The notes below the pieces were generated by a model. That model was not told the DNA's origin and ran no database searches. It saw only the letters and a program-made list of their open reading frames with translations. A stretch of 64,000 nucleotides of DNA from contig NZ_JAQOTJ010000005.1 of assembly GCF_028401955.1 (NCBI RefSeq), positions 96,204 through 160,203 on the forward strand. Direction: 5' to 3'. The position numbers were made by a program, and so were the translations under genes. The stretch comes from Bacillus sp. BP-3. GTDB taxonomy: Bacteria; Bacillota; Bacilli; Bacillales; Bacillaceae_G. This document shows, piece by piece, positions 25,601-34,207 of this stretch (position 1 is the stretch's first letter; every line of letters starts with the position of its first letter).

Positions 25601-26433
25601 CTAGATTGTGATTTAACGCTTGTAAGATGCGCATCAAACATATCAATTATTTCAAGGAATCTATCAGCTTCACGGAAAACATGGTCTGCTAATAGTGGGT
25701 GAATGATACTCTTTATTTTACATTGCTCGATTAAATCACGTGCCGTTTTCTTAAAGTCCCGAAGAGATGTGACTGACACACGATTTTGATCCAGAAATTG
25801 ATCTAAAAGAGGCACTGTTTGAGATTGTGGTTTCATAGATTCTAAGTCAATTGCTTGATACATCAATTCATCAAAATCATTACTGAAATTCCGGGCCATA
25901 TCTACAAGCTTTCTTTCCGATGGATCAAGAAGATGACCAATAAATTTAGCATGGTCTGCCATAATCCTTAAAAAGAAAACATTTTCTTTAATAATGGCAT
26001 CAGGAAGAGCATTCAATTTACCCTCATTTAATTCAATTAAACGATTTCTAAAATAATCAGCTTCCCTACTTGTATGATCAACTAACAGTGGAAAATTATT
26101 TTGCCCTGGCAATTTACATGTGAGAATTAATCCTAGAATTTTTCGTTTAAATCCGAAAATATTAGTTGCAGCTTGTTGTACTTCTGAATTAAATCTTTTT
26201 ATTTGCTCAGGATCTGTTTGGTTTGTATACGAATGCGCAATTTGTTCGATATGTTCAAACAATCGGTAAAATTGATTAGCCTCTTGGATTAGTTGAGTAT
26301 CCTCACATCTAAACCCCAATCGAAGAAATAAAGAATGCTCTTTCATGATTCTAGACCAAAAAAGAATTTCATTTAATGATCGTTCAACAAACGCTCCAGA
26401 TGTAACACCCGTATCAGGATGTAATCTATCCAT
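25594..26433 (-). CDS. DUF2935-family protein
   Basis: 279 residues, helical, made of two similar halves: LFLRLGFRCEDTQLIQEANQF with LVDHTSREADYFRNRL, and HAKFIGHLLDPSERKLVDMA with LADHVFREADRFLEII. Each half carries conserved His and Glu residues, resembling a metal-binding four-helix fold. Function unknown; common in Bacillus and Clostridium. The ATG at 26433 was chosen because GGAGGG lies 8 nt upstream; a TTG at 26439 would be too close. Confidence 0.8.
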   Translation of the reverse strand: MDRLHPDTGVTSGAFVERSLNEILFWSRIMKEHSLFLRLGFRCEDTQLIQEANQFYRLFEHIEQIAHSYTNQTDPEQIKRFNSEVQQAATNIFGFKRKILGLILTCKLPGQNNFPLLVDHTSREADYFRNRLIELNEGKLNALPDAIIKENVFFLRIMADHAKFIGHLLDPSERKLVDMARNFSNDFDELMYQAIDLESMKPQSQTVPLLDQFLDQNRVSVTSLRDFKKTARDLIEQCKIKSIIHPLLADHVFREADRFLEIIDMFDAHLTSVKSQSRM

Positions 26434-26686
26434 TTTCAATCCCTCCAGTAAATACTATGCTAGTTCTATTCCTATGAATAGATATATGTAAAAATACCAG
26501 CAATAAAAGTTCAGTCTGGCTATAAAAATAATCTTATTTTTTCTATTCATCACAACATAAATAATAATAATTCTAATTTATTTACCAAACAGACGACTCC
26601 AACGTGATTTCTTCTGTCCTGAAGCTACTATTAGGCGCTGGCGTTTTAATTATTAAGAACAAAAACAAGCTGCCATTTAACATAAC

Positions 26687-26840
26687 TTGATCCCTCTAAT
26701 CGTGGGCAGTAAAACCCCACCTCAAGATTCAGAGAAAAGCAAAGAAGATAAGTGGGGGATAACTGCTGGCATGCGCCCGATTGGTTCAACTGACCATTCG
26801 GAGAAAAGGCATCTCCGAACGGAAGTTTCACTTTATTTAT
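26687..26840 (+). repeat. bcr1-like repeat, decayed copy
   Basis: The left end is mutated (TTGATCCCTCTAATCGTGGG against TTTATCCCGCATTAACGGGC), the middle CGCCCGATTGGTTCAACT and right end GTTTCACTTTAT are intact. The right border holds the stop codon of the YmaF-like gene (26833-26835). The AT-rich stretch 26440-26686 beside it holds no gene I recognise; a start-less frame there ends SGQKKSRWSRLFGK at 26578. Confidence 0.8.
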
Positions 26841-27180
26841 CACCCGGGGCAGGCTGATCCACTCCCTTAACATGGTGTTTATGCCCATTATTTTCCGTCG
26901 TATAAAAATCGTAATAATGAACATGCATTCCGTTTCCAACTGGAATTGCTGGTCCTGAATACGCCTTGTAATAGTGTGTATGTCCATCTTCGAACAATAC
27001 ATATCCTTCTGTATAATGTATATGCCCGCCCTCTTGTGTCTTAATGGGGGGAGATGTTACATCTAGGCATTGATGTACATGCCCGCCCACAACAGATGTA
27101 TAATCCACTGACCCATGGTTATGATGTGGCACAAAACCAGAAACAAAATCATCTTTTCCCACCCTGTTCACTCTATCCAT
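26833..27180 (-). CDS. YmaF-family His-rich protein
   Basis: 115 residues with repeated His motifs: VPHHNHGS, GGHVHQCLD, GGHIHYTEG, DGHTHYYKA, NGMHVHYYD and NGHKHHVKG, spaced at about 20 residues. This is the YmaF pattern; metal binding is likely from the His clusters but unproven. The ATG at 27180 is preferred because AAGGGG lies about 10 nt upstream; the ATG at 27189 would be only one base from it. The stop codon lies in the border of a bcr1-like repeat. Confidence 0.8.
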   Translation of the reverse strand: MDRVNRVGKDDFVSGFVPHHNHGSVDYTSVVGGHVHQCLDVTSPPIKTQEGGHIHYTEGYVLFEDGHTHYYKAYSGPAIPVGNGMHVHYYDFYTTENNGHKHHVKGVDQPAPGDK

Positions 27181-27337
27181 TCTCTTCATTCCCCTTATGC
27201 ATAAAGATAAACTCTATAAACTAGTATGCTTATACGATCGAGATAATTCCTCTCAAATTTATCCTACTGCTTTTAGGAAAGGAGAGCCTGATTGGTGAGA
27301 GCTTTCTATGAACAATCTCTCCTAAAAAATTAAAAAA

Positions 27338-27368
27338 GGTGTCTCCAAAATCGCAACTTGGAAACACC
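27338..27368 (-). terminator. Terminator of narK
   Basis: On the minus strand GGTGTTTCCAA pairs with TTGGAGACACC (one mismatch) and is followed by TTTTTTAATTTTTT. Just beyond, 27274-27328 holds a longer imperfect stem that contains a scrap like the bcr1 middle (GATTGGTGAGAGCT). Confidence 0.85.
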
Positions 27369-27380
27369 ATCTTCTACTCT

Positions 27381-28550
27381 TTATCTATGCTGTAACATCG
27401 CAACTAACTTCTCTTGACTATACATCCAAACAGTAATAACTAAACAAGCAAGCGCTACTTCTGATAATGCCATAAACCCAATTGCATAATGGCCTGTTAG
27501 TTGGAATAATAACGTTAAGATTAATGGCGGGAAGAAACCACCAAGTCCGCCAAGTGCCGATACAAGACCATTTACAATACCAGCTTGCTTGGAGAAATAC
27601 ATTGGTACAAGTTTAAAGATTGTTCCATTTCCAGTACCAGCGCAAAAAGCAACTAATAAACAACCGAATGTATATACATTCATCTTTGGCATGAATGATA
27701 AAATAATTCCTGCTAATGTTAAACCGGTAAAGACAAAGATTAAAATTTTAAATGGATTAAATTTGTCGCCGAGCCAGCCCCCAATTGGACGCATGATTGT
27801 TGCTAAGGCGATAAAACCAGCTGTACGTAATCCAGCATCTACTTTCGCTAAGCCAAAGTGAGATACAAGGAAGTTCGGTAAATAAACTGTAAATGCGACG
27901 AACGAACCAAACGTTAAGAAGTAGAAAATACATAAGAACCAAAGTTTTTCATTTTTATATACACCTTTAATTTGTTCCGTTAATGATGTATTTACCTTTT
28001 TCTCGTTACGATCTCCTAACAGGAAGTTTGCTAATGCAAATGCAGCGAGTAAGATTAAATACATTTGTACCGTTGTTCTCCAGCCAAATGAAGTTGCAAG
28101 TACTGGTGCAAGAAAGGATGTAACCGCTGTTCCTATATTTCCTATTCCGTATATTCCGTTTACAAAACCATGCTTTTCTTTCGGATAGTATTTCAGAAGA
28201 GATGTTACCCCTACAGAGAATACCGCCCCGCCAACTCCGGCAAATAAACCGCCAATAATTAAATCTAGCATCGATGTTGCTATACTAATATAAAAGACAG
28301 GGAATAATAGAATAATAAAACTAATAAAGAATAGTTTTCTTGCTCCGTAACGATTGGTCCAGTAACCAATTGGAATGCGAAGAATAGAACCTAAAATTAC
28401 CGGTACTGCCGTGACAAGAGAAATCTGTCCTGCTGTTAACGCAATGTCTGCTTTAATAAATGGCATTAAAGAAGATAAAATCACCCATACCATAAAGCCA
28501 AGTATAAGATTTGAAGTTTGTAATCCTAACTGAAAATTCGGATTTTTCAT
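27381..28550 (-). CDS. narK: Nitrate/nitrite transporter NarK
   Basis: 389 residues with twelve transmembrane helices. The nitrate signature of the NNP family appears twice: GLFAGVGGAVFSVGVTSL in helix 5 and LGGLGGFFPP in helix 11; conserved Arg residues lie in LRIPIGYW and IMRPIGGW. It exchanges nitrate for nitrite during nitrate respiration. GGGGAGAG precedes the ATG. It is the last gene of the Moco/nitrate block on the minus strand, separated from moaD by a bcr1-like insertion. An Fnr-like site sits only 18 bp upstream of the start. Confidence 0.93.
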   Translation of the reverse strand: MKNPNFQLGLQTSNLILGFMVWVILSSLMPFIKADIALTAGQISLVTAVPVILGSILRIPIGYWTNRYGARKLFFISFIILLFPVFYISIATSMLDLIIGGLFAGVGGAVFSVGVTSLLKYYPKEKHGFVNGIYGIGNIGTAVTSFLAPVLATSFGWRTTVQMYLILLAAFALANFLLGDRNEKKVNTSLTEQIKGVYKNEKLWFLCIFYFLTFGSFVAFTVYLPNFLVSHFGLAKVDAGLRTAGFIALATIMRPIGGWLGDKFNPFKILIFVFTGLTLAGIILSFMPKMNVYTFGCLLVAFCAGTGNGTIFKLVPMYFSKQAGIVNGLVSALGGLGGFFPPLILTLLFQLTGHYAIGFMALSEVALACLVITVWMYSQEKLVAMLQHR

Positions 28551-28567
28551 TAGTCTCTCCCCCTATT

Positions 28568-28583
28568 TGTGCAATATTTCACA
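28568..28583 (-). promoter_or_regulatory. Fnr-like site directly upstream of narK
   Basis: On the minus strand TGTGAAATATTGCACA matches TGTGA-N6-TCACA with one mismatch. Its centre is 25 bp from the start codon, so a class II start site would fall inside the gene; no -10 is found at the expected place. Confidence 0.55.
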
Positions 28584-28615
28584 TTTCCTATTGCTTCCCT
28601 CCTGCCTAATCACGC

Positions 28616-28765
28616 TCTTTCCCGCATTAACGGGCAATAATCCTCCACCTCAAGATTGAGAGAAGCGAAGAAGATAGGTAAAGGATAACTGCCCGTAAAA
28701 GCCCGATTGGTTCAACTAACCATCAGTGGGGGATAAAGCCCCCACTGATGGAAGTTTCACTTTAT
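28616..28765 (+). repeat. bcr1-like repeat inside a perfect 13-bp inverted repeat
   Basis: Full-length copy with CCCGCATTAACGGGCAATAA at the left, CCCGATTGGTTCAACTAACC in the middle and TTTCACTTTAT at the right. The left border lacks TTTAT (TCTTT instead). It is enclosed by TCCTGCCTAATCA (28600-28612) and its exact complement TGATTAGGCAGGA (28768-28780). Confidence 0.85.
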
Positions 28766-28785
28766 CATGATTAGGCAGGAAAGAA

Positions 28786-29019
28786 TCACCCGCCGCTTAC
28801 CGGTGGAATCAACGCAACAACATCACCATCTTGAATCATATCGTCTTCATTTGCATACTCTTCATTAATTGCTACCATTATGTGCTGTGAAAGGGAAACA
28901 TTGTAGTCTTTCGTTACAAGCTCCTTCAGCTCTGCTACCGTAAGGTTTTGTACATCAATTTGTAATTGGTGTGTTCCAGCTTCTTCTTGTAAATGAGAAA
29001 ATAATAACACTGTAATCAT
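28786..29019 (-). CDS. moaD: Molybdopterin synthase small subunit MoaD
   Basis: 77 residues with the ubiquitin-like fold. The C-terminus is the required Gly-Gly (LIPPVSGG), which is thiocarboxylated by MoeB and donates sulfur to precursor Z. The ATG at 29017-29019 overlaps the moaE stop codon (ATGA) and has AGGAG at good spacing, so moaE and moaD are translationally coupled. It works as a heterotetramer with MoaE. Confidence 0.95.
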   Translation of the reverse strand: MITVLLFSHLQEEAGTHQLQIDVQNLTVAELKELVTKDYNVSLSQHIMVAINEEYANEDDMIQDGDVVALIPPVSGG

Positions 29020-29486
29020 TCTACATTCTCCTTTCCTGGCTCTCCGTTTGGATACGATGTTTGCTCTAATTGATCGCCAATCCATTTCTCACCGTCTTCC
29101 CAAAACTCTTTCTTCCAAATAGGAACAATTTGTTTAATTCGCTCCATAATGTACTCATTTGCCTCGTATGCAGCTTTTCGGTGCGGCGTTGATACAGCAA
29201 CAACTACCGCAATATCAGAAATTTGCAATGTGCCGATGCGATGCGAAATTGCCACATATGTTCCTGGCCACTTTTCCTTCGTTTCTTCCCCAATTTTGGC
29301 AAGCATTTTTTCAGCCATCGAACGGTACGCAGCATATTCTAAGTAAAGCGTACGGCGTCCTTTCGTAAATTCTCGCACTGTACCAATGAATGTCGTCACA
29401 GCGCCGCATTCACGGTGAATCACTTTCTGCGCTACTTCTTCAATAGAAATCGGTGTATCTACCACTTCAAAATACGTATTTGTCAT
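29016..29486 (-). CDS. moaE: Molybdopterin synthase large subunit MoaE
   Basis: 156 residues. Family blocks are GAVTTFIGTVREF, LEYAAYRSMAEKML, ISHRIGTLQISDIAVVVAVS and the active-site segment VPIWKKEFWEDGEKWI with the catalytic Lys residues. It converts precursor Z to molybdopterin with MoaD. The ATG at 29484-29486 has GAGGGA upstream and overlaps the mobB stop codon; an upstream in-frame start lacks support. Confidence 0.95.
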   Translation of the reverse strand: MTNTYFEVVDTPISIEEVAQKVIHRECGAVTTFIGTVREFTKGRRTLYLEYAAYRSMAEKMLAKIGEETKEKWPGTYVAISHRIGTLQISDIAVVVAVSTPHRKAAYEANEYIMERIKQIVPIWKKEFWEDGEKWIGDQLEQTSYPNGEPGKENVE

Positions 29487-30004
29487 TTTGTATCCCTCAT
29501 TCTTTGTACGAACCAATTTATATACTTTTCATCTTCTGTTATATGAAAGACTTGATAATGTTCTTGCCCTGTTTTTAGAGCCTTATTCCATGTAATAACA
29601 GCAATCACATTTTCGACACTTTCTAATAAAGAAGCATCTTCCTCTGACCGAAGTAAAACAACTTTTGGATATCGTTCTTTTTTATATCCTTCAACGATTA
29701 TGACTTCCGATTCAAAACATGTATACAAACGAATGATTTTTTCTAAAGACCAGTCGCGCTCAGCGGATAAAGACAATATTCCATCCCCTTCCACTGCGCT
29801 GACAATCGCTCCAGCCAGGCGATGACGTTCGCTATCTTTTTGCAGGGGCAATTCTGGATATCCTCCGTGCCCATGATGCTTAATCGCTCCTACTTTCACA
29901 CCTTCATTCGTTAACGCTTTAATCAGCTTCTCTGTCAATGTTGTCTTCCCGCTATTTTGATACCCTACGATTTGTAAGACTGGAACGGCTCTTTCCATGG
30001 CCAC
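29483..30004 (-). CDS. mobB: Molybdopterin-guanine dinucleotide biosynthesis protein MobB
   Basis: 173 residues, a GTP-binding adaptor that assists MGD formation. The P-loop is GYQNSGKT at residues 14-21; later blocks are GAIKHHGHGGYPE and VIIVEGYKKE. The start may be GTG at 30004 or ATG at 29998; AAGGAA lies 4 or 10 nt away respectively. It overlaps moeA upstream and moaE downstream. MobA itself is not in the window. Confidence 0.92.
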   Translation of the reverse strand: MAMERAVPVLQIVGYQNSGKTTLTEKLIKALTNEGVKVGAIKHHGHGGYPELPLQKDSERHRLAGAIVSAVEGDGILSLSAERDWSLEKIIRLYTCFESEVIIVEGYKKERYPKVVLLRSEEDASLLESVENVIAVITWNKALKTGQEHYQVFHITEDEKYINWFVQRMRDTK

Positions 30005-31257
30005 TCACTTCCTTGCTCTCTGTCTAATAAAAGGACAGTAACTGTCATACCTTCTTCAAAACCACGCGTGCCACCTGGCAAAACGATAAACGCATTCGCA
30101 TCAGCGAGTGAAGAAACCGCACTGGATTTATCAAGTCCAACTGGCACAACTTGCAGCCTTCCGTTTACAATTTCTACTTTCCCTCTAACAAAGCGTGTAA
30201 ATGGATTTGCTTTCGGGAACCCCTTCATTAAAACGGCATCGCTGCGATACATATGAGGCTCTTTCATCTGTAGAAATGTTCGAACAACCGGACGTACAAA
30301 CAATTCAAATCCAACATAACAAGCAGATGGATTCCCTGATAATCCAAACAATAACTTTCCATTTACTTCTGCTACTGTCGTTACACTTCCCGGACGCATC
30401 GCTACTTTATTGAACAATACGTTCGCTCCAAGCTTTTCATAAATAGCTGGCAAGTAGTCATAATCACCAACTGACACACCGCCTGTCGTAATGAGAATAT
30501 CGACTTCTTCCATTGTCTTTTTTACCATCTCATAACAAGTATCAAAGTCATCTGCAAATTGGCCATAATATCGAACCGTGCCGCCTGCTTGCATAATTTG
30601 CGCACCGATCATATATGAGTTACTGTTGCGAATTTTCCCTGGTTCAAGCGGCTCATGAACTTCTAACAATTCACTTCCTGTCGTCACAATTCCAATAACC
30701 GGACGCTTTATGACAGCTACTTCACTATAACCAAACGTTGCAAGAAGGGCTGCCACTCCTGGATTAACCATCGTTCCTTTTTCAACAAGTACATGATGCT
30801 TCCTTACATCTTCACCCTTACGTGAAATATTATCGCCTGACTGAAACGGACGCTTCAATTTCATATATGTCTTTTCGTCTTTTTGGGATCCTTCCGTAAG
30901 CTCCAGCATGACAACCGCATCACAACCAGTTGGAATTGCTGCACCAGTCATAATCCGCACCGCCTGAAATGCCTTCACTTCCTCTGTAAAAACAGAACCA
31001 GCTCCAATTTCTCCAACAACTTCAAACTCGGCCGGATGTTCATAACTTGCTTTCTTCGTATCTTCTGCCCGAACTGCAAAACCATCGTACGGCGATCGGT
31101 CAAAATGAGGCACATCATGATCAGCAGTTACATCTTCCCCAAGAATTCGTCCATAACTTTCCGTAAGTGGTACGCGCTCAATTTCTCCGCGCTGTGCATA
31201 CTCCATCACACGCGCTACTGCATCGCTAACAGCAATTGGTATTCGTTTTTCTAGCAT
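29965..31257 (-). CDS. moeA: Molybdopterin molybdenumtransferase MoeA
   Basis: 430 residues. Inserts molybdenum into adenylylated molybdopterin. Visible: [16 protein letters not shown] with the catalytic Asp region, [28 protein letters not shown] and [12 protein letters not shown]. Two adjacent ATGs (31260, 31257) follow GGGGTGA; I chose the second. An upstream in-frame extension would add a segment unlike the family. It is divergent from moaC across an intergenic region of about 95 bp that holds an Fnr-like site. Confidence 0.94.
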   Translation of the reverse strand: MLEKRIPIAVSDAVARVMEYAQRGEIERVPLTESYGRILGEDVTADHDVPHFDRSPYDGFAVRAEDTKKASYEHPAEFEVVGEIGAGSVFTEEVKAFQAVRIMTGAAIPTGCDAVVMLELTEGSQKDEKTYMKLKRPFQSGDNISRKGEDVRKHHVLVEKGTMVNPGVAALLATFGYSEVAVIKRPVIGIVTTGSELLEVHEPLEPGKIRNSNSYMIGAQIMQAGGTVRYYGQFADDFDTCYEMVKKTMEEVDILITTGGVSVGDYDYLPAIYEKLGANVLFNKVAMRPGSVTTVAEVNGKLLFGLSGNPSACYVGFELFVRPVVRTFLQMKEPHMYRSDAVLMKGFPKANPFTRFVRGKVEIVNGRLQVVPVGLDKSSAVSSLADANAFIVLPGGTRGFEEGMTVTVLLLDREQGSEWPWKEPFQSYKS

Positions 31258-31272
31258 CATTTTCACCCCACA

Positions 31273-31315
31273 TTTGCAAAATATCACATCTTTATTACAC
31301 TTATTGTTGTACAAT
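31273..31315 (+). promoter_or_regulatory. Predicted class II Fnr promoter of moaC
   Basis: TTTGCAAAATATCACA (31273-31288) has a perfect right half (TCACA) and a weak left half. A -10 hexamer TACAAT lies at 31310-31315, exactly 29.5 bp from the centre of the site, as for Fnr at -41.5. The start would be near 31322, with a 30-nt leader before moaC. Confidence 0.6.
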
Positions 31316-31352
31316 GCTAATCATAATAGCAATTACTTCAAGGAGGAATTTC

Positions 31353-31841
31353 ATGTCTTCATTTACTCATTTTAACGACCAAGGCCGCGCCAAGATGGTG
31401 GATATTAGCGACAAGAAAGTTACTGTACGCACAGCTATCGCTCGTTCAAGCATCATTGTGACAAAAGAAATTTATGATAAAATCACTCATAATGAAATCG
31501 GAAAAGGCGATGTCCTAGCCGTTGCACAAATCGCTGGTATTATGGCCGCAAAGCGCACTTCTGATATTATTCCGATGTGTCATCCACTACTTCTAAAAGG
31601 TGTTGATATTTCCTTTGACTGGCATATTGCAGATGAACAATATCGTTTACTTATTGAAGTAAACGTAAAAACAGAAGGCAGCACCGGCGTTGAAATGGAA
31701 GCCTTAACTGCCGCTTCCGCTTCCGCTCTTACCGTATATGACATGTGTAAGGCTGTCGATAAAGGCATGATTATCGGTGAAACATACCTGTCTGAAAAAA
31801 CAGGTGGCAAAAGCGGTGATTATATAAGAAATCAGTCTTAA
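31353..31841 (+). CDS. moaC: Cyclic pyranopterin monophosphate synthase MoaC
   Basis: 162 residues. Second step of Moco synthesis with MoaA. Family blocks: [53 protein letters not shown] and [11 protein letters not shown]. The ATG at 31353 has AAGGAGG at ideal spacing; longer upstream frames are not family-like. It is the only Moco gene here on the plus strand and is convergent with moeB. Confidence 0.95.
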   Translation: MSSFTHFNDQGRAKMVDISDKKVTVRTAIARSSIIVTKEIYDKITHNEIGKGDVLAVAQIAGIMAAKRTSDIIPMCHPLLLKGVDISFDWHIADEQYRLLIEVNVKTEGSTGVEMEALTAASASALTVYDMCKAVDKGMIIGETYLSEKTGGKSGDYIRNQS

Positions 31842-31866
31842 TCCAAGGGGGTGTTCCCTTTGGATT
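31840..31866. terminator. Hairpin between convergent moaC and moeB
   Basis: AATCCAAGGG and CCCTTTGGATT form a stem with a 6-nt loop, bordered by the moaC stop and touching the moeB stop. There is no T-run, so termination may be weak. Confidence 0.6.
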
Positions 31867-32879
31867 CACCCTATATAACGCGCATATAATCGTTTTGCCA
31901 CTTGTATATCATTTGTACCATGAACAAAGGCCCGACCATCTTGAAATAAAACAAAACGATATTCATCAATATGAAAGGATAATAAGTACGGCGTCCTCTG
32001 TACTGGCACGCTCTTTTGTAAGCGCTTTTCTATTTCTTCTAAGTTAAGAGGCTGATTTATGCCTGGACGTACTTGAACCGTATTACGGCCGCATAATACT
32101 TCTGTTTTCGTTTGCGCTTCAAATGTTAAGCTTGGATATGTACGAAGTTTGCCGCATGATGGACAGTTTTCTTTTTTCTGCCGGTTTACTTTAAATGCCA
32201 TATATTGATTGTTCCAAAGATCAAATGATACCATCGTTTCCCTTAGCGCTGCGAAGTCTCCAACTAATATTTTTAAAGCTTCAGCAACTTGATAAGCAAC
32301 GACCATTTGCACGGCTGGTTGAATAATTCCTGCTGTATCACACGTTGCTCCGCTCGTTGGATGTTCCATTAAACAGCGAAAGCACGGTGTTTTCCCTGGG
32401 ATAATCGTATACGTTACACCGTAACTCCCAACACAGCCACCATATATCCACGGAACGCTATACTTTTGTGAAATATCATTGATAAGAAGACGTGTATCGA
32501 AATTATCCGTCGCGTCGATCATAACATCCACGTTTTGCACAAGCCGCTCGATTTCTTGCACCGTTACATCCGTTACAACTGGCTCAATATCTACCTCAGA
32601 ATTAATTCGTCTTAAATGCTGCGCCGCTGCAACTGCTTTTGGCACATAGCTCTTCGCATCTTCTTCTGTATATAATTGCTGCCTTTGCAAATTGCTCCAT
32701 TCGACATAATCTCGATCAGCAATCGTCAACTTGCCAACTCCTGCTCGAACAAGCGCTTCAGCATTTGCTGTACCAAGTGCACCAGCACCGATAATGAATA
32801 CGTGTTTTTCACTTAAATTGCGCTGACCGGCTTCCCCTATCTCAGAAAATAGTATTTGCCGTGAGTACCGCTCTTGCAT
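31866..32879 (-). CDS. moeB: MoeB/ThiF-type adenylyltransferase
   Basis: 337 residues, E1-like. Activates the MoaD C-terminus as adenylate. The nucleotide-binding GAGALG is at 31-36, followed by DRDYVEWSNLQRQ, and zinc is held by CFRC and CPSC. Residues after about 250 form an extra C-terminal part, as in longer MoeB/ThiF versions. GAAGGGG precedes the ATG. It is 15 bp behind moaA. A role in ThiS activation is possible, but the context favours MoaD. Confidence 0.92.
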   Translation of the reverse strand: MQERYSRQILFSEIGEAGQRNLSEKHVFIIGAGALGTANAEALVRAGVGKLTIADRDYVEWSNLQRQQLYTEEDAKSYVPKAVAAAQHLRRINSEVDIEPVVTDVTVQEIERLVQNVDVMIDATDNFDTRLLINDISQKYSVPWIYGGCVGSYGVTYTIIPGKTPCFRCLMEHPTSGATCDTAGIIQPAVQMVVAYQVAEALKILVGDFAALRETMVSFDLWNNQYMAFKVNRQKKENCPSCGKLRTYPSLTFEAQTKTEVLCGRNTVQVRPGINQPLNLEEIEKRLQKSVPVQRTPYLLSFHIDEYRFVLFQDGRAFVHGTNDIQVAKRLYARYIG

Positions 32880-32894
32880 CTTAACCCCTTCTCC

Positions 32895-33908
32895 CTATCC
32901 GCCAATATATGACATTTCAATTTTCGGGCGGTTATTTATACTTTCTTCCGTTCGTTCATCTGAATAACGATCATTACGCTTATTCCACACATCTTTCACG
33001 ATTTGAAACAATTCCTCATCATCTACTCCACCACGGATCAGCGCTCGTAAATCTGTTCCTGTCGTTGCAAATAAACAAGTATACAACTGACCTTCTGCTG
33101 AAATGCGCGCTCGCGTACAAGAAGAACAAAACGATTCAGAAACAGAAGTAATAAAACCAACTTCGGCCTCAGTTCCAACATATCGATATCGCTTGGCTAC
33201 TTCCCCGAAATAATGAGGATCTATCGGTTCAATTGGATACGTACGTCCAATCATATCGATTAACTCTTTCTTCGTAATAACTTGTTTAAAATTCCAGCCG
33301 TTCGTACTTCCAACATCCATAAATTCGATAAAGCGAAGAGGGATGCACTGCTCTTTACAATAAGCGGCCATCTTCAAAATTTGATTATCATTCATGCCCT
33401 TTTTCACGACCATATTGATTTTTACGTCTAAGCCAGCGGATTTTGCTTCTTCAATTCCTCGTAATACAGGTTTTGTGCTTACATTGCGGCCATTAATACT
33501 TCGAAATACATCATCATCTAACGCATCTAAGCTGACGTTTACTCGCTGTAAACCTGCTTCTTTCAATGCCTTTGCTTGCTTTGTTAAATGAATGCCATTT
33601 GTCGTTAATCCAATATCTGTTAAACCTTCTATTTTTACAAGACGTTTAATAAGCTGTGGTAAATCTTTACGAAGTAACGGTTCGCCGCCAGTTAAGCGAA
33701 TTTTTCTTACGCCCATACGAACAAAAAGCTTAGCTAATCGCTCAATCTCGTCAAACGTAAGTAGAAACTCTTCTTTTAAAAATGCATAATCTGGTCCAAA
33801 CACTTCGGCCGGCATACAATACGTACACCGAAAATTACAACGATCAATGACAGAAATGCGTAAATCTTGAAGTGGACGCTGCCATACATCTATAATCTTC
33901 TCAGTCAT
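32895..33908 (-). CDS. moaA: GTP 3',8-cyclase MoaA (radical SAM)
   Basis: 337 residues. First step of Moco synthesis. The radical SAM cluster is bound by Cys24, Cys28 and Cys31 in [13 protein letters not shown] binding block LTGGEPLLR; the C-terminal second cluster uses FCSSC and a later Cys in LYTC. The C-terminus ends in the Gly-Gly (YIGG) needed for activity. The ATG at 33908 has AAGGAGG 7 nt upstream; a GTG at 33914 is too close. It is first in the operon behind an Fnr promoter. Confidence 0.95.
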   Translation of the reverse strand: MTEKIIDVWQRPLQDLRISVIDRCNFRCTYCMPAEVFGPDYAFLKEEFLLTFDEIERLAKLFVRMGVRKIRLTGGEPLLRKDLPQLIKRLVKIEGLTDIGLTTNGIHLTKQAKALKEAGLQRVNVSLDALDDDVFRSINGRNVSTKPVLRGIEEAKSAGLDVKINMVVKKGMNDNQILKMAAYCKEQCIPLRFIEFMDVGSTNGWNFKQVITKKELIDMIGRTYPIEPIDPHYFGEVAKRYRYVGTEAEVGFITSVSESFCSSCTRARISAEGQLYTCLFATTGTDLRALIRGGVDDEELFQIVKDVWNKRNDRYSDERTEESINNRPKIEMSYIGG

Positions 33909-34023
33909 CTTCACCCCTCCTTCTTGCTGTATGTCTACTTTTATTCTATTATAATATATTTTTAAACTAGGGTGTTTTTGCTCTTACACTTTATCTTTTT
34001 TTGGCTGTCTTTCATTTGTCTTC

Positions 34024-34066
34024 ATCATAAAAAAGAACAACAATCTATGTTGTGATATTTCTCACA
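34024..34066 (-). promoter_or_regulatory. Predicted class II Fnr promoter of moaA
   Basis: A perfect Fnr site TGTGATATTTCTCACA at 34051-34066, and on the minus strand a -10 TATGAT at 34024-34029, exactly 29.5 bp from the site centre. On the plus strand no -10 lies at the matching distance, so the site serves moaA rather than fnr. Confidence 0.75.
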
Positions 34067-34207
34067 TCAATTTCCTCATTCAAAAATTCTTCACAAATGT
34101 GTTCAAAAACTGTTCACAATTAGGCAAAGGAAAAAATCTCTTGCATTTTCACTATATTTATATTCAAAATAAGAAATAGACTATTCGGAAAAAAAGGGGT
34201 GATTGCT

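Noticed and set aside
28600-28780. The 13-bp inverted repeat as the moaD terminator
   Set aside because: The arms are 155 bp apart and no T-run follows on the minus strand; reported as an interrupted inverted repeat instead.
31011-31254. Plus-strand frames opposite moeA
   Set aside because: No SD or domain; moeA on the other strand is well supported.
34051-34066. The Fnr site as an autoregulatory activator of fnr
   Set aside because: On the plus strand no -10 lies at the class II distance; the fit is exact for moaA on the minus strand. Weak autoregulation by other means remains possible.
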